From Parahoeflea olei (GTDB taxonomy: Bacteria > Pseudomonadota > Alphaproteobacteria > Rhizobiales > Rhizobiaceae), in contig NZ_LQZT01000048.1 in NCBI RefSeq assembly GCF_001703635.1, forward strand, positions 146,480 through 210,479: a stretch of DNA of 64,000 bases, written 5' to 3'. The position numbers and the translations under genes were made by a program. Each line of letters starts with the position of its first letter. The stretch's first letter is position 1. Shown here in pieces: positions 1-10,048 of this stretch. Below the pieces are notes generated by a model. The model was not told where the DNA came from and did no database searches. It saw nothing but the letters and a program-made list of their open reading frames with translations.

Positions 1-615
1 GGCGAGCTTCAGTTGAAGGCCGGAAAAATCGATCCGATGCTGCAGGAGCAGGAACACAAGCCCGATCGCCAGGATGCCGACCACGGCATAGCGGGCGGAC
101 AGGCGCTTGAACAGCAGATAGGCGACCACGAGCAGCCCGACCAGAAGCGGGTCCAGGCTTGCGCCGCCGAAGGCGCCGATGCCGAATTGCAGCAAGATCC
201 CCGCCAGCAGGCCCGAGGCAATGCTGGCCGGGATCAGCCGGATGACTTTCTCGAAACAGCCCGACAGGCCCAGCAGCACGAAGGCTGCGGCCGAAATCAT
301 GTAGGCCCCGACCGCCTCGGCATGGGAGGTGGTGGCAAGCGCCGTCACAAGGAAGGCCGCCGCCGGCGTCGACCAGGCGGTGATGATCGGCTCCCGGTAG
401 CGCCAGCTCAGGATCAGGCCGGTCAGGCCGACACCGATCGAAACCGACCAGACCCAGGAGGCCGTCAGCTCCGGGCCAAGGCCCGCCACCCGGGCCGCCT
501 GAAAGACCAGGATGAAGGTTCCGCCATAATTGACGATGACGGAAATCAGCCCGGCGACGACGGGATGGGCAAGATCCTTCAGCAGGAACGGCGACGGGGC
601 TCGACTGGACGACAT
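1..615 (-). CDS. benE: BenE-family benzoate/H+ symporter, N-terminal half (runs off left edge)
   Basis: The minus strand is open from an ATG at 615 to the window edge, giving 205 codons of a protein whose family is about 390-400 residues long. The product is very hydrophobic, with several membrane spans. Near residues 77-86 it carries a PIITAWSTPAAA stretch that resembles the PxxTAWSTPGAA signature of BenE permeases. The family imports aromatic acids such as benzoate, or related substrates, with protons. The start is clear because the membrane protein begins a few residues after MSSSRAPSPFLLKDL. It is divergent from the MocR-type regulator at 724, separated by about 110 bp, so the two could share control. 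Benzoate as substrate is only the family default; no aromatic-degradation genes are visible nearby. Confidence 0.85.
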   Translation of the reverse strand, partial: MSSSRAPSPFLLKDLAHPVVAGLISVIVNYGGTFILVFQAARVAGLGPELTASWVWSVSIGVGLTGLILSWRYREPIITAWSTPAAAFLVTALATTSHAEAVGAYMISAAAFVLLGLSGCFEKVIRLIPASIASGLLAGILLQFGIGAFGGASLDPLLVGLLVVAYLLFKRLSARYAVVGILAIGLVFLLLQHRIDFSGLQLKLA

Positions 616-660
616 GGCTCTGGGGATCTCCGAAAGAGGGCGCGAAGCGGCTGCGAAGGC

Positions 661-722
661 TTGACAACTAGCCGGCAAATGGCCTGTTGGGCCCTGCCAT
701 TGAAGCAACGAGGTCCAGACCA
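661..722 (+). promoter_or_regulatory. Divergent promoter region with -35-like TTGACA and a CCAGACCA motif
   Basis: A perfect TTGACA lies at 661-666, but no convincing -10 sits 17 bp downstream. The octamer CCAGACCA at 715-722, within the palindrome GGTCCAGACC (712-721), matches three further copies placed before glyA at 2234, 2249 and 2284. Shared copies at the promoter of a MocR-type gene and its neighbour suggest the operator of that regulator. This is inferred from the repeats only. Confidence 0.45.
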
Positions 723-723
723 T

Positions 724-2217
724 TTGTTCAAGCACTCTGAGCTCGATTCCGTGAAGGCATGGCTTGCCCATCCCGCTCATGCGGCAGCCCCGCTGCACGC
801 GCGCATCCAGCGGGCGATCCGGCACCTGATCCTCGAGGGTGCGCTTGGACCGGGAAAACCGCTTCCGGCATCGCGCCCGCTCGCCAAGTCGCTGGGGGTC
901 TCGCGCGACACGATCGAAGCCGCCTATGCGCAGCTTCACGCCGAAGGCTTCATCGAGCGCCGCGTCGGCAGCGGCAGTTTCGTGGCGGAAATGACGGAGT
1001 TCGCGCCCGGATACCGGCGTGCCCGGCGCGATGCGCGCCCGCGCGCCGAGGCCGCGAACCTCAGCCGCAGGGGCGAGGCCGCATTCCGCAGCGGAGGCGT
1101 CCGGGAGAATTTGCTGCCCCGCCCCTTTGCGCCCGGGGTGCCGGACACGCGCGGTTTTCCGCTTCCGCTCTGGGAGCGTCTGGAACGGCAGGTGCTGAAG
1201 GAAACCGGCACGCAGGCGCTGCTGCACGGCGATCCGCAAGGCGCGGAGCCGCTGCGGCGGACGATCGCGGATTATGTGAACCTCGAACGCGGCGCGCGGG
1301 CCACGGCCGATCGCGTGCTGGTGCTGACCAGTTCGCAGCAGGCCATGACCCTGTGCGCGACCATGCTGCTCGATCCCGGTGAGGCGATCTTCATGGAAGA
1401 CCCGGCCTATTACGGCGCGCGCAAGGCGTTCGACGCCGCCGGGCTCGACTGCGTGCCCGTCCGCGTCGATCACCAGGGCATCGCGGTCGAGCCGATCCTG
1501 GCAGAACCGCGCCGGGCACGGGCCGTCTACCTGACGCCCTCGCACCAGTTCCCCACCGGCGCGACGCTGGCGCTCGACCGCAGGCTGGCGCTGATCGAAT
1601 GGGCGGCCGGGCAGCAGGCGTGGATCATCGAGGACGATTACGACAGCGAGTTCCATTACGCGGGCAAGCCCACCGCCTGCGTGCAGGGCCTCGATCCCCA
1701 TGACCGGACCATCTATATCGGCACCTTCACCAAATCGCTGTTTCCGGGCTTGCGCATCGGCTATGTCGTGCTGCCGCCGCAGCTGGTGCAACCGATGACC
1801 GTCGCCCGCACGCTGCTGGACGGGCATACCGCCTCCATGGCGCAGCTGACGCTCGCCCGCTTCATGGAAGGCGGCCATTTCGGCGCACATGTGCGCAGCA
1901 TGCGCGGCATCTACGCGCAGCGGCGCGATGTGCTGTCCGGGCTGGTCCGCAAGCATTTGTCCGATTTCGTGAAGCCCAGGGTCCCGGTTGGCGGTATGCA
2001 GATGCCCTGCGTGCTCACCTGCGGCATGTCCGAAGCTGCGGCCCTCGATGCGGCCCGCCGCGCGGGTGTCGACCTGTTGGGCCTTTCCGCCCTGCATGCG
2101 GCCGGCGACGGCGAGGCCGGCTTGCTGATGGGCTTCGCCGCCTACACGCCGGCCGAACTCGAGATCGCGGTCCGAAAACTCGCGAACGCGCTGCGGTCGG
2201 TGAAGTCCCGGGCATGA
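724..2217 (+). CDS. MocR/PdxR-type regulator (GntR HTH + aminotransferase-like domain)
   Basis: This is a PLP-dependent transcription factor of the MocR subfamily. A GntR winged helix occupies roughly residues 22-90 (PLHARIQRAIRHLILEGAL through RRVGSGSFVAEM). A fold-type I aminotransferase-like domain follows, with the PLP lysine in TFTKSLFPGLRIGY (about residue 337). The size of about 497 aa is normal for the family. The start is uncertain: TTG 724 has GAGG about 10 bases upstream, ATG 679 would overlap the putative -35 at 661, and GTG 751 is also possible. It is followed in the same direction by glyA and a YggS protein, both tied to PLP, so it may sense PLP or an amino acid and control them. 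Repeated TGGTCTGG motifs around it fit that role. Confidence 0.85.
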   Translation: MFKHSELDSVKAWLAHPAHAAAPLHARIQRAIRHLILEGALGPGKPLPASRPLAKSLGVSRDTIEAAYAQLHAEGFIERRVGSGSFVAEMTEFAPGYRRARRDARPRAEAANLSRRGEAAFRSGGVRENLLPRPFAPGVPDTRGFPLPLWERLERQVLKETGTQALLHGDPQGAEPLRRTIADYVNLERGARATADRVLVLTSSQQAMTLCATMLLDPGEAIFMEDPAYYGARKAFDAAGLDCVPVRVDHQGIAVEPILAEPRRARAVYLTPSHQFPTGATLALDRRLALIEWAAGQQAWIIEDDYDSEFHYAGKPTACVQGLDPHDRTIYIGTFTKSLFPGLRIGYVVLPPQLVQPMTVARTLLDGHTASMAQLTLARFMEGGHFGAHVRSMRGIYAQRRDVLSGLVRKHLSDFVKPRVPVGGMQMPCVLTCGMSEAAALDAARRAGVDLLGLSALHAAGDGEAGLLMGFAAYTPAELEIAVRKLANALRSVKSRA

Positions 2218-2291
2218 TCGGCCTGAGCATGAATGGTCTGGGCATGAATGGTCTGGATATGGCGAAGATAGTGGATGGGAATCCCAGACCA
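2212..2291. promoter_or_regulatory. Tandem 15-bp repeats with TGGTCTGG motif upstream of glyA (putative MocR operator)
   Basis: Two perfect tandem copies of GCATGAATGGTCTGG lie at 2227-2241 and 2242-2256, preceded by a degenerate unit at 2212-2226 that overlaps the end of the regulator gene. An inverted copy of the core, CCAGACCA, lies at 2284-2291. The same octamer is found before the regulator gene at 715-722. MocR proteins commonly bind direct repeats, so this looks like the operator for glyA control. Binding is inferred. Confidence 0.55.
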
Positions 2292-2368
2292 CTGCCGTGA
2301 TAGGGACCGGCAGTCGCAGGATATTGCTGCGGCACGCATTCCTGCCGGACCCGCAGTGGAGATCAGCC

Positions 2369-3673
<1,305 letters not shown>

Positions 3674-3699
3674 CCCTGAAGCCGGGAGCCTGATCCGAT

Positions 3700-4485
3700 A
3701 TGACAGCATCCTTGCATGTCGCGCTTTCTGCCGGGGATATCGCCCGTTTCGGCCCCGACCCCGCCGCAGCCTTTGCCGCCAACCTGCAAGCCGTCAGGAC
3801 CCGCATCGCGGCTGCCTGCGCAAGATGCGGACGGGCCACAGATGACGTGCGGCTTCTTCCGGTCACCAAGACGGTTCCGGCCCATGTCCTCAAGCTCGCC
3901 TATCAGGCCGGGATTTCGGACTTTGGCGAAAACAAGCTCCAGGAAGCGCGTGACAAGCAGGCGGAGCTGAGCGACCTGCCGATCCGCTGGAGCATCATCG
4001 GTCACCTGCAGACCAACAAGGTGAAGTATCTGGTTCGGCTGGCAACCGAGTTTCACGCGCTCGACAGCATCCGCCTTGCGGAGGAATTGAACCGCCGGCT
4101 CGACGCGCTCGATCGCAATCTCGATGTGTTCGTTCAGGTGAACACCTCCGGCGAGGCCAGCAAATACGGCCTGCATCCCGACGACCTCATCGCATTCGCA
4201 AAACGCCTGCCCGACTATCCCCGGCTCCGGCCGCGCGGCCTGATGACGCTGGCGGTCTTCAGCGGGGACACTGAGCGGGTTCGGTCCTGCTTCCGCCTGC
4301 TGCGCACCCTGAGGGAAGAGGCCATGGAAGTTCATTCCGGCCTGTCGAGCCTCTCCATGGGCATGTCGGGCGATTACGAGATCGCCATCGAGGAAGGGGC
4401 CGATGTGGTGCGCGTCGGCCAGGCCATATTCGGCCCGCGCCCGACCGGTGCCGAGCTGTACTGGCCCGGCGCGGCCCCGGCCTGA
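3700..4485 (+). CDS. YggS/PLPBP-family pyridoxal phosphate homeostasis protein
   Basis: This is a single-domain alanine-racemase-like TIM-barrel protein of the YggS/PLPBP family, which binds PLP and balances B6 vitamers and amino acids without known catalysis. The conserved PLP lysine is in LLPVTKTVP (K57). Family motifs GENKLQEARDK, WSIIGHLQTNKVKY, VNTSGEASKYG and LSMGMSGDYEIAIEEGADVVRVGQAIFG are all present. At 261 aa it is slightly longer than typical (about 220-235) because of about 20 extra N-terminal residues. It sits 26 bp after glyA and is probably cotranscribed, forming a compact PLP-linked unit with the MocR-type regulator. Confidence 0.93.
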   Translation: MTASLHVALSAGDIARFGPDPAAAFAANLQAVRTRIAAACARCGRATDDVRLLPVTKTVPAHVLKLAYQAGISDFGENKLQEARDKQAELSDLPIRWSIIGHLQTNKVKYLVRLATEFHALDSIRLAEELNRRLDALDRNLDVFVQVNTSGEASKYGLHPDDLIAFAKRLPDYPRLRPRGLMTLAVFSGDTERVRSCFRLLRTLREEAMEVHSGLSSLSMGMSGDYEIAIEEGADVVRVGQAIFGPRPTGAELYWPGAAPA

Positions 4486-4566
4486 TCGCCGACGGACCGC
4501 CCGGCCGTCATCCAAGGCCGCGCCGGTATCGGTGCTGGCGAGCATCCGGATGGTTTGGCCGGATCA

Positions 4567-4592
4567 GGATGCGGATTCGCAAATCCGCGTCC
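4567..4592. terminator. Hairpin between convergent YggS and DeoR genes
   Basis: GGATGCGGATT (4567-4577) pairs with AATCCGCGTCC (4582-4592) around a CGCA loop, with a single G-T wobble. It touches the stop codon of the DeoR gene and lies about 80 bp after the YggS stop. No T-tract follows on either strand, so it is a candidate terminator rather than a proven one. Confidence 0.4.
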
Positions 4593-5395
4593 TAGACGAT
4601 CTCGACATTGACGTTGGATGCGCGAAACAGCGCGAGCGCATCGGCCGGTATCTCGCCGGTCAGGATGACGAGATCGAAATCGGTGATCTCGGCCACATAG
4701 TTCAGGGCGCTGAACTGGAACTTGGTGGCGTCGGCAAGCAGGATGCGCCTGCGCGCGACCTGCATCATCGTCTGCTTGGCCCGGACAACGATTTCATCGG
4801 GCGTATAAAGCGAGAGACCCTGGATCGTTGTGGTCGACAGGATCGCCACATCGACATGGTAGGAGCGGATCGCCTTTTCGCAATTGGCGCCGAAATAGCC
4901 GTGATAGCCGGGATGGTAGCGACCACCGGTCGAGACCAGATCGATTTCCGGCGTATGCCGCAGCCGTTCGAGGATGGGCGCGGCATTGGTCACCACCGTC
5001 AGGGGGGCCACCTCATGCAGGTAGTCGCTCAGGTGATAGGTGGTGGTGCTGTCGTCGATCAGGACGGCGTTGCCGGGCTCGAGATGGGCCAGGGCCGCGC
5101 GCGCCAGCCGCCTCTTGTCCTCCACGTTCTTGCGTCCGCGGTAGTTGTAGCTGCTTTCGAACAGCAGCGACTTCTCTGCCGACACCGAGCCGCGCAACCG
5201 GCGCACCAGCCCCTCCCGCTCCAGCACGGAAAGGTCGCGATGAACGGTCATCAGGCTGACATCGAGCATTTCGGCCAGATCGCGGATCTGCGTCGAGGAT
5301 CCGCCCATCAGGACCTGGATGATTTTCGTGCGCCGTCGCTCCGCCTTGGAGGGCGCGGCATCGGCGTCAGCATCCAAATTGTTATGATCGCGCAT
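4592..5395 (-). CDS. DeoR/GlpR-family transcriptional regulator
   Basis: A DeoR-type repressor of 267 aa. The N-terminal helix-turn-helix lies at about residues 20-75 (STQIRDLAEMLDVSLMTVHRDLSVLEREGLVRR), followed by the sugar-phosphate sensing domain with the DDSTTTYHL motif around residue 113. Such proteins usually release DNA on binding a phosphorylated intermediate of the pathway they control. ATG 5395 is chosen because GGAGAA lies directly upstream; ATGs at 5407 and further upstream also exist in frame. It is divergent from the aldolase/ABC/kinase operon starting at 5801, with a 405-bp AT-rich region between, so it is the likely local regulator. Confidence 0.92.
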   Translation of the reverse strand: MRDHNNLDADADAAPSKAERRRTKIIQVLMGGSSTQIRDLAEMLDVSLMTVHRDLSVLEREGLVRRLRGSVSAEKSLLFESSYNYRGRKNVEDKRRLARAALAHLEPGNAVLIDDSTTTYHLSDYLHEVAPLTVVTNAAPILERLRHTPEIDLVSTGGRYHPGYHGYFGANCEKAIRSYHVDVAILSTTTIQGLSLYTPDEIVVRAKQTMMQVARRRILLADATKFQFSALNYVAEITDFDLVILTGEIPADALALFRASNVNVEIV

Positions 5396-5800
5396 TGCTT
5401 CTCCCATCCAATTTAACATTTTCCTGTATCGGACAATTTCTGATCGCTGTCTAATCATTTCTGCCAGCTTCACCACCCCTGATAAATATTCATAAATTTC
5501 AAATGTTTAGTGATTTTTCGGAGCATTTTCAGGCGCAACACATCGTTCGTGCCACTTTGCACCTGCGGTCACAAATGTCGCAATGCAACATATATTTCGG
5601 TATATAAAACAAATATATTGATATCTGTAACGTGCGCTGCTAGCGTTTGGCCTTCCGGTTCGGACAGGCTCCGAGATCAACCGGACCCCGTCGAGAGACG
5701 GGACCATGCGCCCCCCGGCATCCGCACGATGTCGTTCGGTCCGGCAGGGAGGCGCGGATCGGCAAGATGGCCGCGACTGCGCGGCGAGAGTGAGGGTGAC
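5396..5800. promoter_or_regulatory. 405-bp AT-rich divergent promoter region with an ATATATTT inverted repeat
   Basis: No convincing gene is seen here. The stretch is strikingly AT-rich compared with its surroundings up to about 5640. A perfect 8-bp inverted repeat, ATATATTT (5590-5597) and AAATATAT (5611-5618), is centred about 200 bp before the LsrF-type start. It is a candidate site for the divergent DeoR regulator. A good ribosome binding site (GAGGGTGAC) lies just before ATG 5801. Confidence 0.45.
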
Positions 5801-6688
5801 ATGGCAGATCTGGACGACATCAAGGACGGCAAGGACTGGGGCCGGGAGCAGCCGGCGGACACGTCGCGCTTCTTTCTGAAAGGCAATGCGCATCATGACT
5901 GGGGCATGAAGGCGCGGCTTTCGCAGATTTTCCGCCCCGACACGGGCCGCACCGTCATGCTCGCCTTCGACCATGGCTATTTCCAGGGGCCCACCACCGG
6001 ACTGGAACGGCTCGACCTGACGATCGCGCCGCTGGCCGCCCACGCGGATGTGCTGATGTGCACGCGCGGCGGCCTGCGCAGTTCGATCCCGCCGGAGGCG
6101 GGCAAGCCCGTGGTGCTGCGCTGCTCGGCCGGCAACTCGATCCTGACCGAACTCTCCAACGAACTCGTCAGCGTCGAAATCGACGATGCCATTCGCCTGG
6201 GCGCCTCCGCGATGGCCGCGCAGGTCTATATCGGCGCGGAATACGAACACAAATCCATCGCCAATGTGGTCAAGCTGATCGACACCGGCACCCGCTACGG
6301 TATCCCCACCATGGCGGTCACCGGCGTCGGCAAGTCGATGGCGCGCGATGCCCGCTATTTCGGACTGGCCACCCGCATCGCCGCCGAAATCGGCGCGCAA
6401 TTCGTCAAGTCCTATTATGTCGACGAAGGGTTTGAGCGCATCACGCTCGGCTGCCCGGTGCCGATCGTCATCGCCGGCGGCAAGAAACTGCCGGAGCGCG
6501 AGGCGCTGGAAATGGCCTACCGCGCCATCGACCAGGGTGCCGCGGGCGTCGACATGGGTCGCAACGTCTTCCAGTCGACCGATCCGGTGGCGATGCTGGC
6601 CGCGCTTGCGGCGGTCGTGCACGAAGGCAAGACCGGCGAAGAAGGCTTTGCGCTGTTCCAGGATCTGCGGAGCGACACTTCCGCCTGA
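5801..6688 (+). CDS. lsrF: LsrF-family class I aldolase/thiolase
   Basis: A 295-aa (beta/alpha)8 enzyme of the DeoC/FbaB superfamily, closest to LsrF, which in AI-2 breakdown transfers an acetyl group from a phosphorylated diketopentane to CoA. The Schiff-base lysine in AQFVKSYYVDEGFE falls at residue 203, the same number as the catalytic lysine of E. coli LsrF. The segments MLAFDHGYFQGP and AAGVDMGRNVFQ are also typical. ATG 5801 follows GAGGGTGAC. It is the first gene of an operon with a class II aldolase/SDR, ABC transporter, FGGY kinase and GlpD-like dehydrogenase. No LsrG, LsrR or true LsrB is nearby, so the substrate is probably another phosphorylated ketose or deoxy sugar. Confidence 0.85.
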   Translation: MADLDDIKDGKDWGREQPADTSRFFLKGNAHHDWGMKARLSQIFRPDTGRTVMLAFDHGYFQGPTTGLERLDLTIAPLAAHADVLMCTRGGLRSSIPPEAGKPVVLRCSAGNSILTELSNELVSVEIDDAIRLGASAMAAQVYIGAEYEHKSIANVVKLIDTGTRYGIPTMAVTGVGKSMARDARYFGLATRIAAEIGAQFVKSYYVDEGFERITLGCPVPIVIAGGKKLPEREALEMAYRAIDQGAAGVDMGRNVFQSTDPVAMLAALAAVVHEGKTGEEGFALFQDLRSDTSA

Positions 6689-6757
6689 TGGCACCGGCGC
6701 CCCCGCGCCGGGCCTCCCCCCTTGCTGGCTCCGGAAACCTGATATCAAGGACATCGC

Positions 6758-8710
6758 ATGAAGAACCTCTGGAACGAGGCCGAGGCCGCCAAGGCGGAGA
6801 CAGGCCTGGACCTGCGCGCCTATTCATCGCGCCTGATCGGGCGCGATCCGGCGCTCGTCCTGCACGGTGGCGGCAACACGTCCTACAAGGGGACTGCCAC
6901 GGACCGCTTCGGCGTCTCCAGACAGGTCATCTGGGTCAAGGCCAGCGGCTTCGATCTGGGGACCATGGGCGTCGAGGGCTTTACCGCCCTCGAACTGCCC
7001 GCGCTGCTGGCGCTGGCCGAGCTCGAGACCCTGTCGGACGGCGACATGGTGGCGGAGGTCAAGCGCGCGCGCCTCGACCCGCAGGCCGCGGCCGCCTCCA
7101 TCGAGGCCATCGTCCATGCCCTGGTGCCCGCCACCTATGTCGACCATTCCCACGCCGACGGCGTGCTGACGATCTCCAACAGCGTCAACGGCACTGCCCT
7201 GCTGCGCGAGATCTACGGCCTCCGCGTGATGATCCTGCCCTATGTCAAGCCGGGTTTCGACCTGGCGCGGCAGATGCGGGAGGCGATCCTCTCGCCCGGC
7301 TTTGCCGATGCCGAGGCGATCATCCTCGAGCATCACGGGGTTTTCACCTGGGGCGAGAGCGCGCGCGAAAGCTATGACCGCATGCTGGCAATCTGCGCCA
7401 CGGCGGAAGACTGGCTGTCGGCGCATGTCCCGCCGCTGCCCGCGGCGGCAGCCCCGGGGACCGATCCGGTCGCGGTGGCCCGCCTGCGCGGCCATGTCAG
7501 CCGGATGGCCGGACGCGCCATGATCTCGCGGCCCGCCTCCGCGCTGCCGGTCGGGGAGATCGAGGGCATCGCCACGCTGTCGCGCCACGGCACGCTGACG
7601 CCGGAACATGTCATTCACAACAAGCCCTTCCCGCTCGTCGTCGGCGACGACCTCGAACGCGCGCTCGAAACCTTTGCGGCGGAGTACAACGCCTATGTCG
7701 CGCGCGGCGACGATCGTCTGACGCCGCTGCCGCCGCACCCGCACTGGGCGATCCTGCCCGACGGCGCAGTGCGCAGCTTCGGCCCTGGCCTGGCGCGCGC
7801 CACGGTGTCGGCCGATGTCGCCGCGGCCAATCTTCGGGCCTTGCGCCGCGCCGCACATCTCGGCGGCTGGCAGGGCCTTGAAGAAAGCGACCTGCGGGCG
7901 CTCGAATACTGGGAACTGGAACAGGCCAAGCTGAAGGCCCAGGGCACGCCTCCGCCGCTGGCGGGAAAGATCGCGGTGATCGGCGGATGTGCCGCCGGCA
8001 TCGGCCGCGCCACGGCGGAAGCCTTGCGGGAGCGCGGCGCAATCGTGGTCGGGCTCGACATCAATCCCGCCGTCGAGGACTTCATGAACCGCCCGGATTT
8101 CCGCGGGGTCACGGTCGACCTCACGGACGAGGCGAAGGTCACCGCGGCCCTGCACCAGGCGGTCGCCGATTTCGGCGGGCTCGACATTCTCGTCTCGAAT
8201 GTGGGGATCTTCCGCGCGGGCGCCACCATCGAAGTGCTCGAGGACGCGGCCTGGGAGGCCTCCCTGGCGGTGAACCTGACCTCGCATCGCAAGCTGCTCA
8301 AGCAGGCGATCCCGTTCCTCCGCCACGGTGTCGATCCGAGCGTCGTCTTCATCGGATCGCGCAATGTCATGGCGCCGGGCGCCGGCGCGGCCGCCTATTC
8401 CGTCTCCAAGGCCGGGCTGACGCAGCTGATGCGGGTGGCAGCCCTGGAACTGGCGCCCGAGGGAATCCGGGTCAATGCGATCCATCCCGACGGCGTCTTC
8501 GACACCGACCTGTGGACGCCGGAAGCTTTGGCGACCTCGGCACGGCGCTACGGGCTGACGATCGAGCAGTACAAGGCGCGCAACCTGATGCAGACCGAGG
8601 TCGCGTCGCGGGATGTGGCGCGCGCCGTGGCGGCGCTGGCAGACGAGACATTCTCCCGCACCACGGGAGCGCAGATTCCGGTGGATGGCGGCAACGACCG
8701 GGTCATTTGA
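6758..8710 (+). CDS. Bifunctional class II aldolase / short-chain dehydrogenase (RhaD-like)
   Basis: A 650-aa fusion. The N-terminal part (about residues 1-390) is a class II aldolase/adducin domain with the metal-binding VDHSHAD motif near residue 127 and LEHHGVFTWG near residue 190. The C-terminal part (about 400-650) is an SDR with a Rossmann motif GGCAAGIGRAT, SNVGIF, and the catalytic Tyr-Lys in AAYSVSKAG. This matches the rhizobial RhaD type, in which one protein oxidises and cleaves a sugar phosphate. The rhamnose isomerase, mutarotase and kinase usually found with RhaD are absent, and the neighbouring kinase resembles LyxK, so rhamnulose phosphate need not be the substrate. It lies 69 bp after the LsrF-type gene. 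Confidence 0.88.
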   Translation: MKNLWNEAEAAKAETGLDLRAYSSRLIGRDPALVLHGGGNTSYKGTATDRFGVSRQVIWVKASGFDLGTMGVEGFTALELPALLALAELETLSDGDMVAEVKRARLDPQAAAASIEAIVHALVPATYVDHSHADGVLTISNSVNGTALLREIYGLRVMILPYVKPGFDLARQMREAILSPGFADAEAIILEHHGVFTWGESARESYDRMLAICATAEDWLSAHVPPLPAAAAPGTDPVAVARLRGHVSRMAGRAMISRPASALPVGEIEGIATLSRHGTLTPEHVIHNKPFPLVVGDDLERALETFAAEYNAYVARGDDRLTPLPPHPHWAILPDGAVRSFGPGLARATVSADVAAANLRALRRAAHLGGWQGLEESDLRALEYWELEQAKLKAQGTPPPLAGKIAVIGGCAAGIGRATAEALRERGAIVVGLDINPAVEDFMNRPDFRGVTVDLTDEAKVTAALHQAVADFGGLDILVSNVGIFRAGATIEVLEDAAWEASLAVNLTSHRKLLKQAIPFLRHGVDPSVVFIGSRNVMAPGAGAAAYSVSKAGLTQLMRVAALELAPEGIRVNAIHPDGVFDTDLWTPEALATSARRYGLTIEQYKARNLMQTEVASRDVARAVAALADETFSRTTGAQIPVDGGNDRVI

Positions 8711-8811
8711 CCCCGAAGGGCCGCGGGCGGAAGCAGATGGCGGCTTGACGCCGGCCATCAAAGAATGTCGGCAGGATGGTCCTGTCGTCGAGCAAGCTCT
8801 AGAAGGAGGAT

Positions 8812-9991
8812 ATGATGCGAAGCTTACTTATGGGATGCACGGCTCTCGCCGCGCTGTGGCTGACCGCAGGATCGGTCTCTGCCAAGGACTACAAGGTCGC
8901 CGTCATCCGGTGGGACCCGAACGACATCTATTTCAACGGAGTGGCGCTCGGCCAGGAGCAGGAGGCGAAGCGCATCCAGGCCGAGAACGGCGATACCATC
9001 ACCTTCAACGTCTTCGGCGCCAATGACGCCAGCGAACAGTTGAAGGCGCTGCAGGCGCAATTCGACAGCGGCGTCGACGGCGTGCTGCTGACCCCCTGGC
9101 GCGGCGAGGCCATGCGCAGCATCGTCAAGCAGCTGCAGGAAGCCAATGTCCCGGTGGTCACCACCAACGCCTGGGTTCCCGGCGTGAAGCAGACCTTCGT
9201 GGCCTTCGACAACGAAACCGCCGGCCGCCTTGGCGGCGAAGCCCTTGTCAACCGTCTCGACGCGCTGCGCGGCGAGGGCTGGAAGGACGAAGGCGGCGTC
9301 TTCATCGAGCTGCGCTGCATCATCACCGCGTCGTTCGACATCGCCCGCCACACCGGCTATCGCTCGGTGCTCGATCCGATCGCCAAGGACCATCCCAACG
9401 TGAAGATCGGGAAGATGGCGGAAGCGATCAGGAGGGGCCGCGCCCAACGTGAAGATCGTGGAGCAGGAAGCCGGGTGCGACGGCGGCAAGGCCCGCAAGT
9501 TCGTCGACGACGTGATTTCGCGCGAGGGCGCCGACCGGATCCTGGGCGTCGCCAGCATCGACGGCACGATGGGGATCGGCGGCGCCGTTCCCGCCTTCAA
9601 GGCGCAGGACCTGCTCGCCCCGATCGACGATCCCAAGCACATTCCGGTCGCCACGATCGACGGCACCGTGCCGGAATTCCAGTCGATGGCGCGCGGCGAG
9701 ATCGACCATATCTCGGTTCAGCCCGCGACCGGCGAAGGCGTCGTCTCCATGCGCGTCCTCTACGCGCTGATGGCCGGCAACGACCTGCCGGCCGAAGGCA
9801 ATGTGCTGCGTTCGGACGAGGATCCGCTGTGGGCGCCTGTCAAGGTGCTGACCCCGGAGGCGATCGAGGGCGCATGGTACCAGACGCAGGCCTACAGCGT
9901 GCCCGGCGATGCCGGCTACGATGACCCGCGCAACTGGGCCAACGAGATGTCGGTCGAACAGACCGGCAGCATGCCCGACTTCGGCAAGTAA
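8812..9991 (+). pseudogene. ABC sugar-binding protein gene with a +1 frameshift
   Basis: The first frame, from ATG 8812 or 8815 after a strong AAGGAGGA, encodes a signal peptide and the N-terminal lobe of a ribose-type periplasmic binding protein (KDYKVAVIRWDPNDIYFNG onward). Similarity stops around 9400-9440. It resumes in another frame from about 9446 (NVKIVEQEAGCDGGKARKF) to the stop at 9991. A 16-nt direct repeat, CCCAACGTGAAGATCG, occurs at 9394 and 9443, and the net offset is +1. Either one extra base in the G-run near 9431-9437 or a 49-bp insertion explains it. The gene leads an ABC operon whose ATPase and permease are intact, so it may be a sequencing error or a recent loss of uptake. 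Confidence 0.85.
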
Positions 9992-9998
9992 CATCCCC

Positions 9999-10028
9999 GG
10001 GCTGCGGGCGCGCAGGCGCTCGCAGCCC
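9999..10028 (+). terminator. Intercistronic hairpin after the binding-protein gene
   Basis: GGGCTGCG (9999-10006) pairs with CGCAGCCC (10021-10028), followed by TTTCT, between the binding-protein stop and the ATPase start. Such hairpins often stabilise or partially terminate the transcript, so that more binding protein than transporter is made. Confidence 0.5.
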
Positions 10029-10048
10029 TTTCTCGAACGGGAATTCAA

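Noticed and set aside
13..678. Upstream extension of the MocR-type frame to position 13
   Set aside because: It lies antisense to the BenE-type permease and encodes a low-complexity, polar product; the regulator's own homology starts near 760.
2212..2256. Short CRISPR-like array
   Set aside because: The 15-bp units are directly abutting, with no spacers, and there are no cas genes; they fit an operator better.
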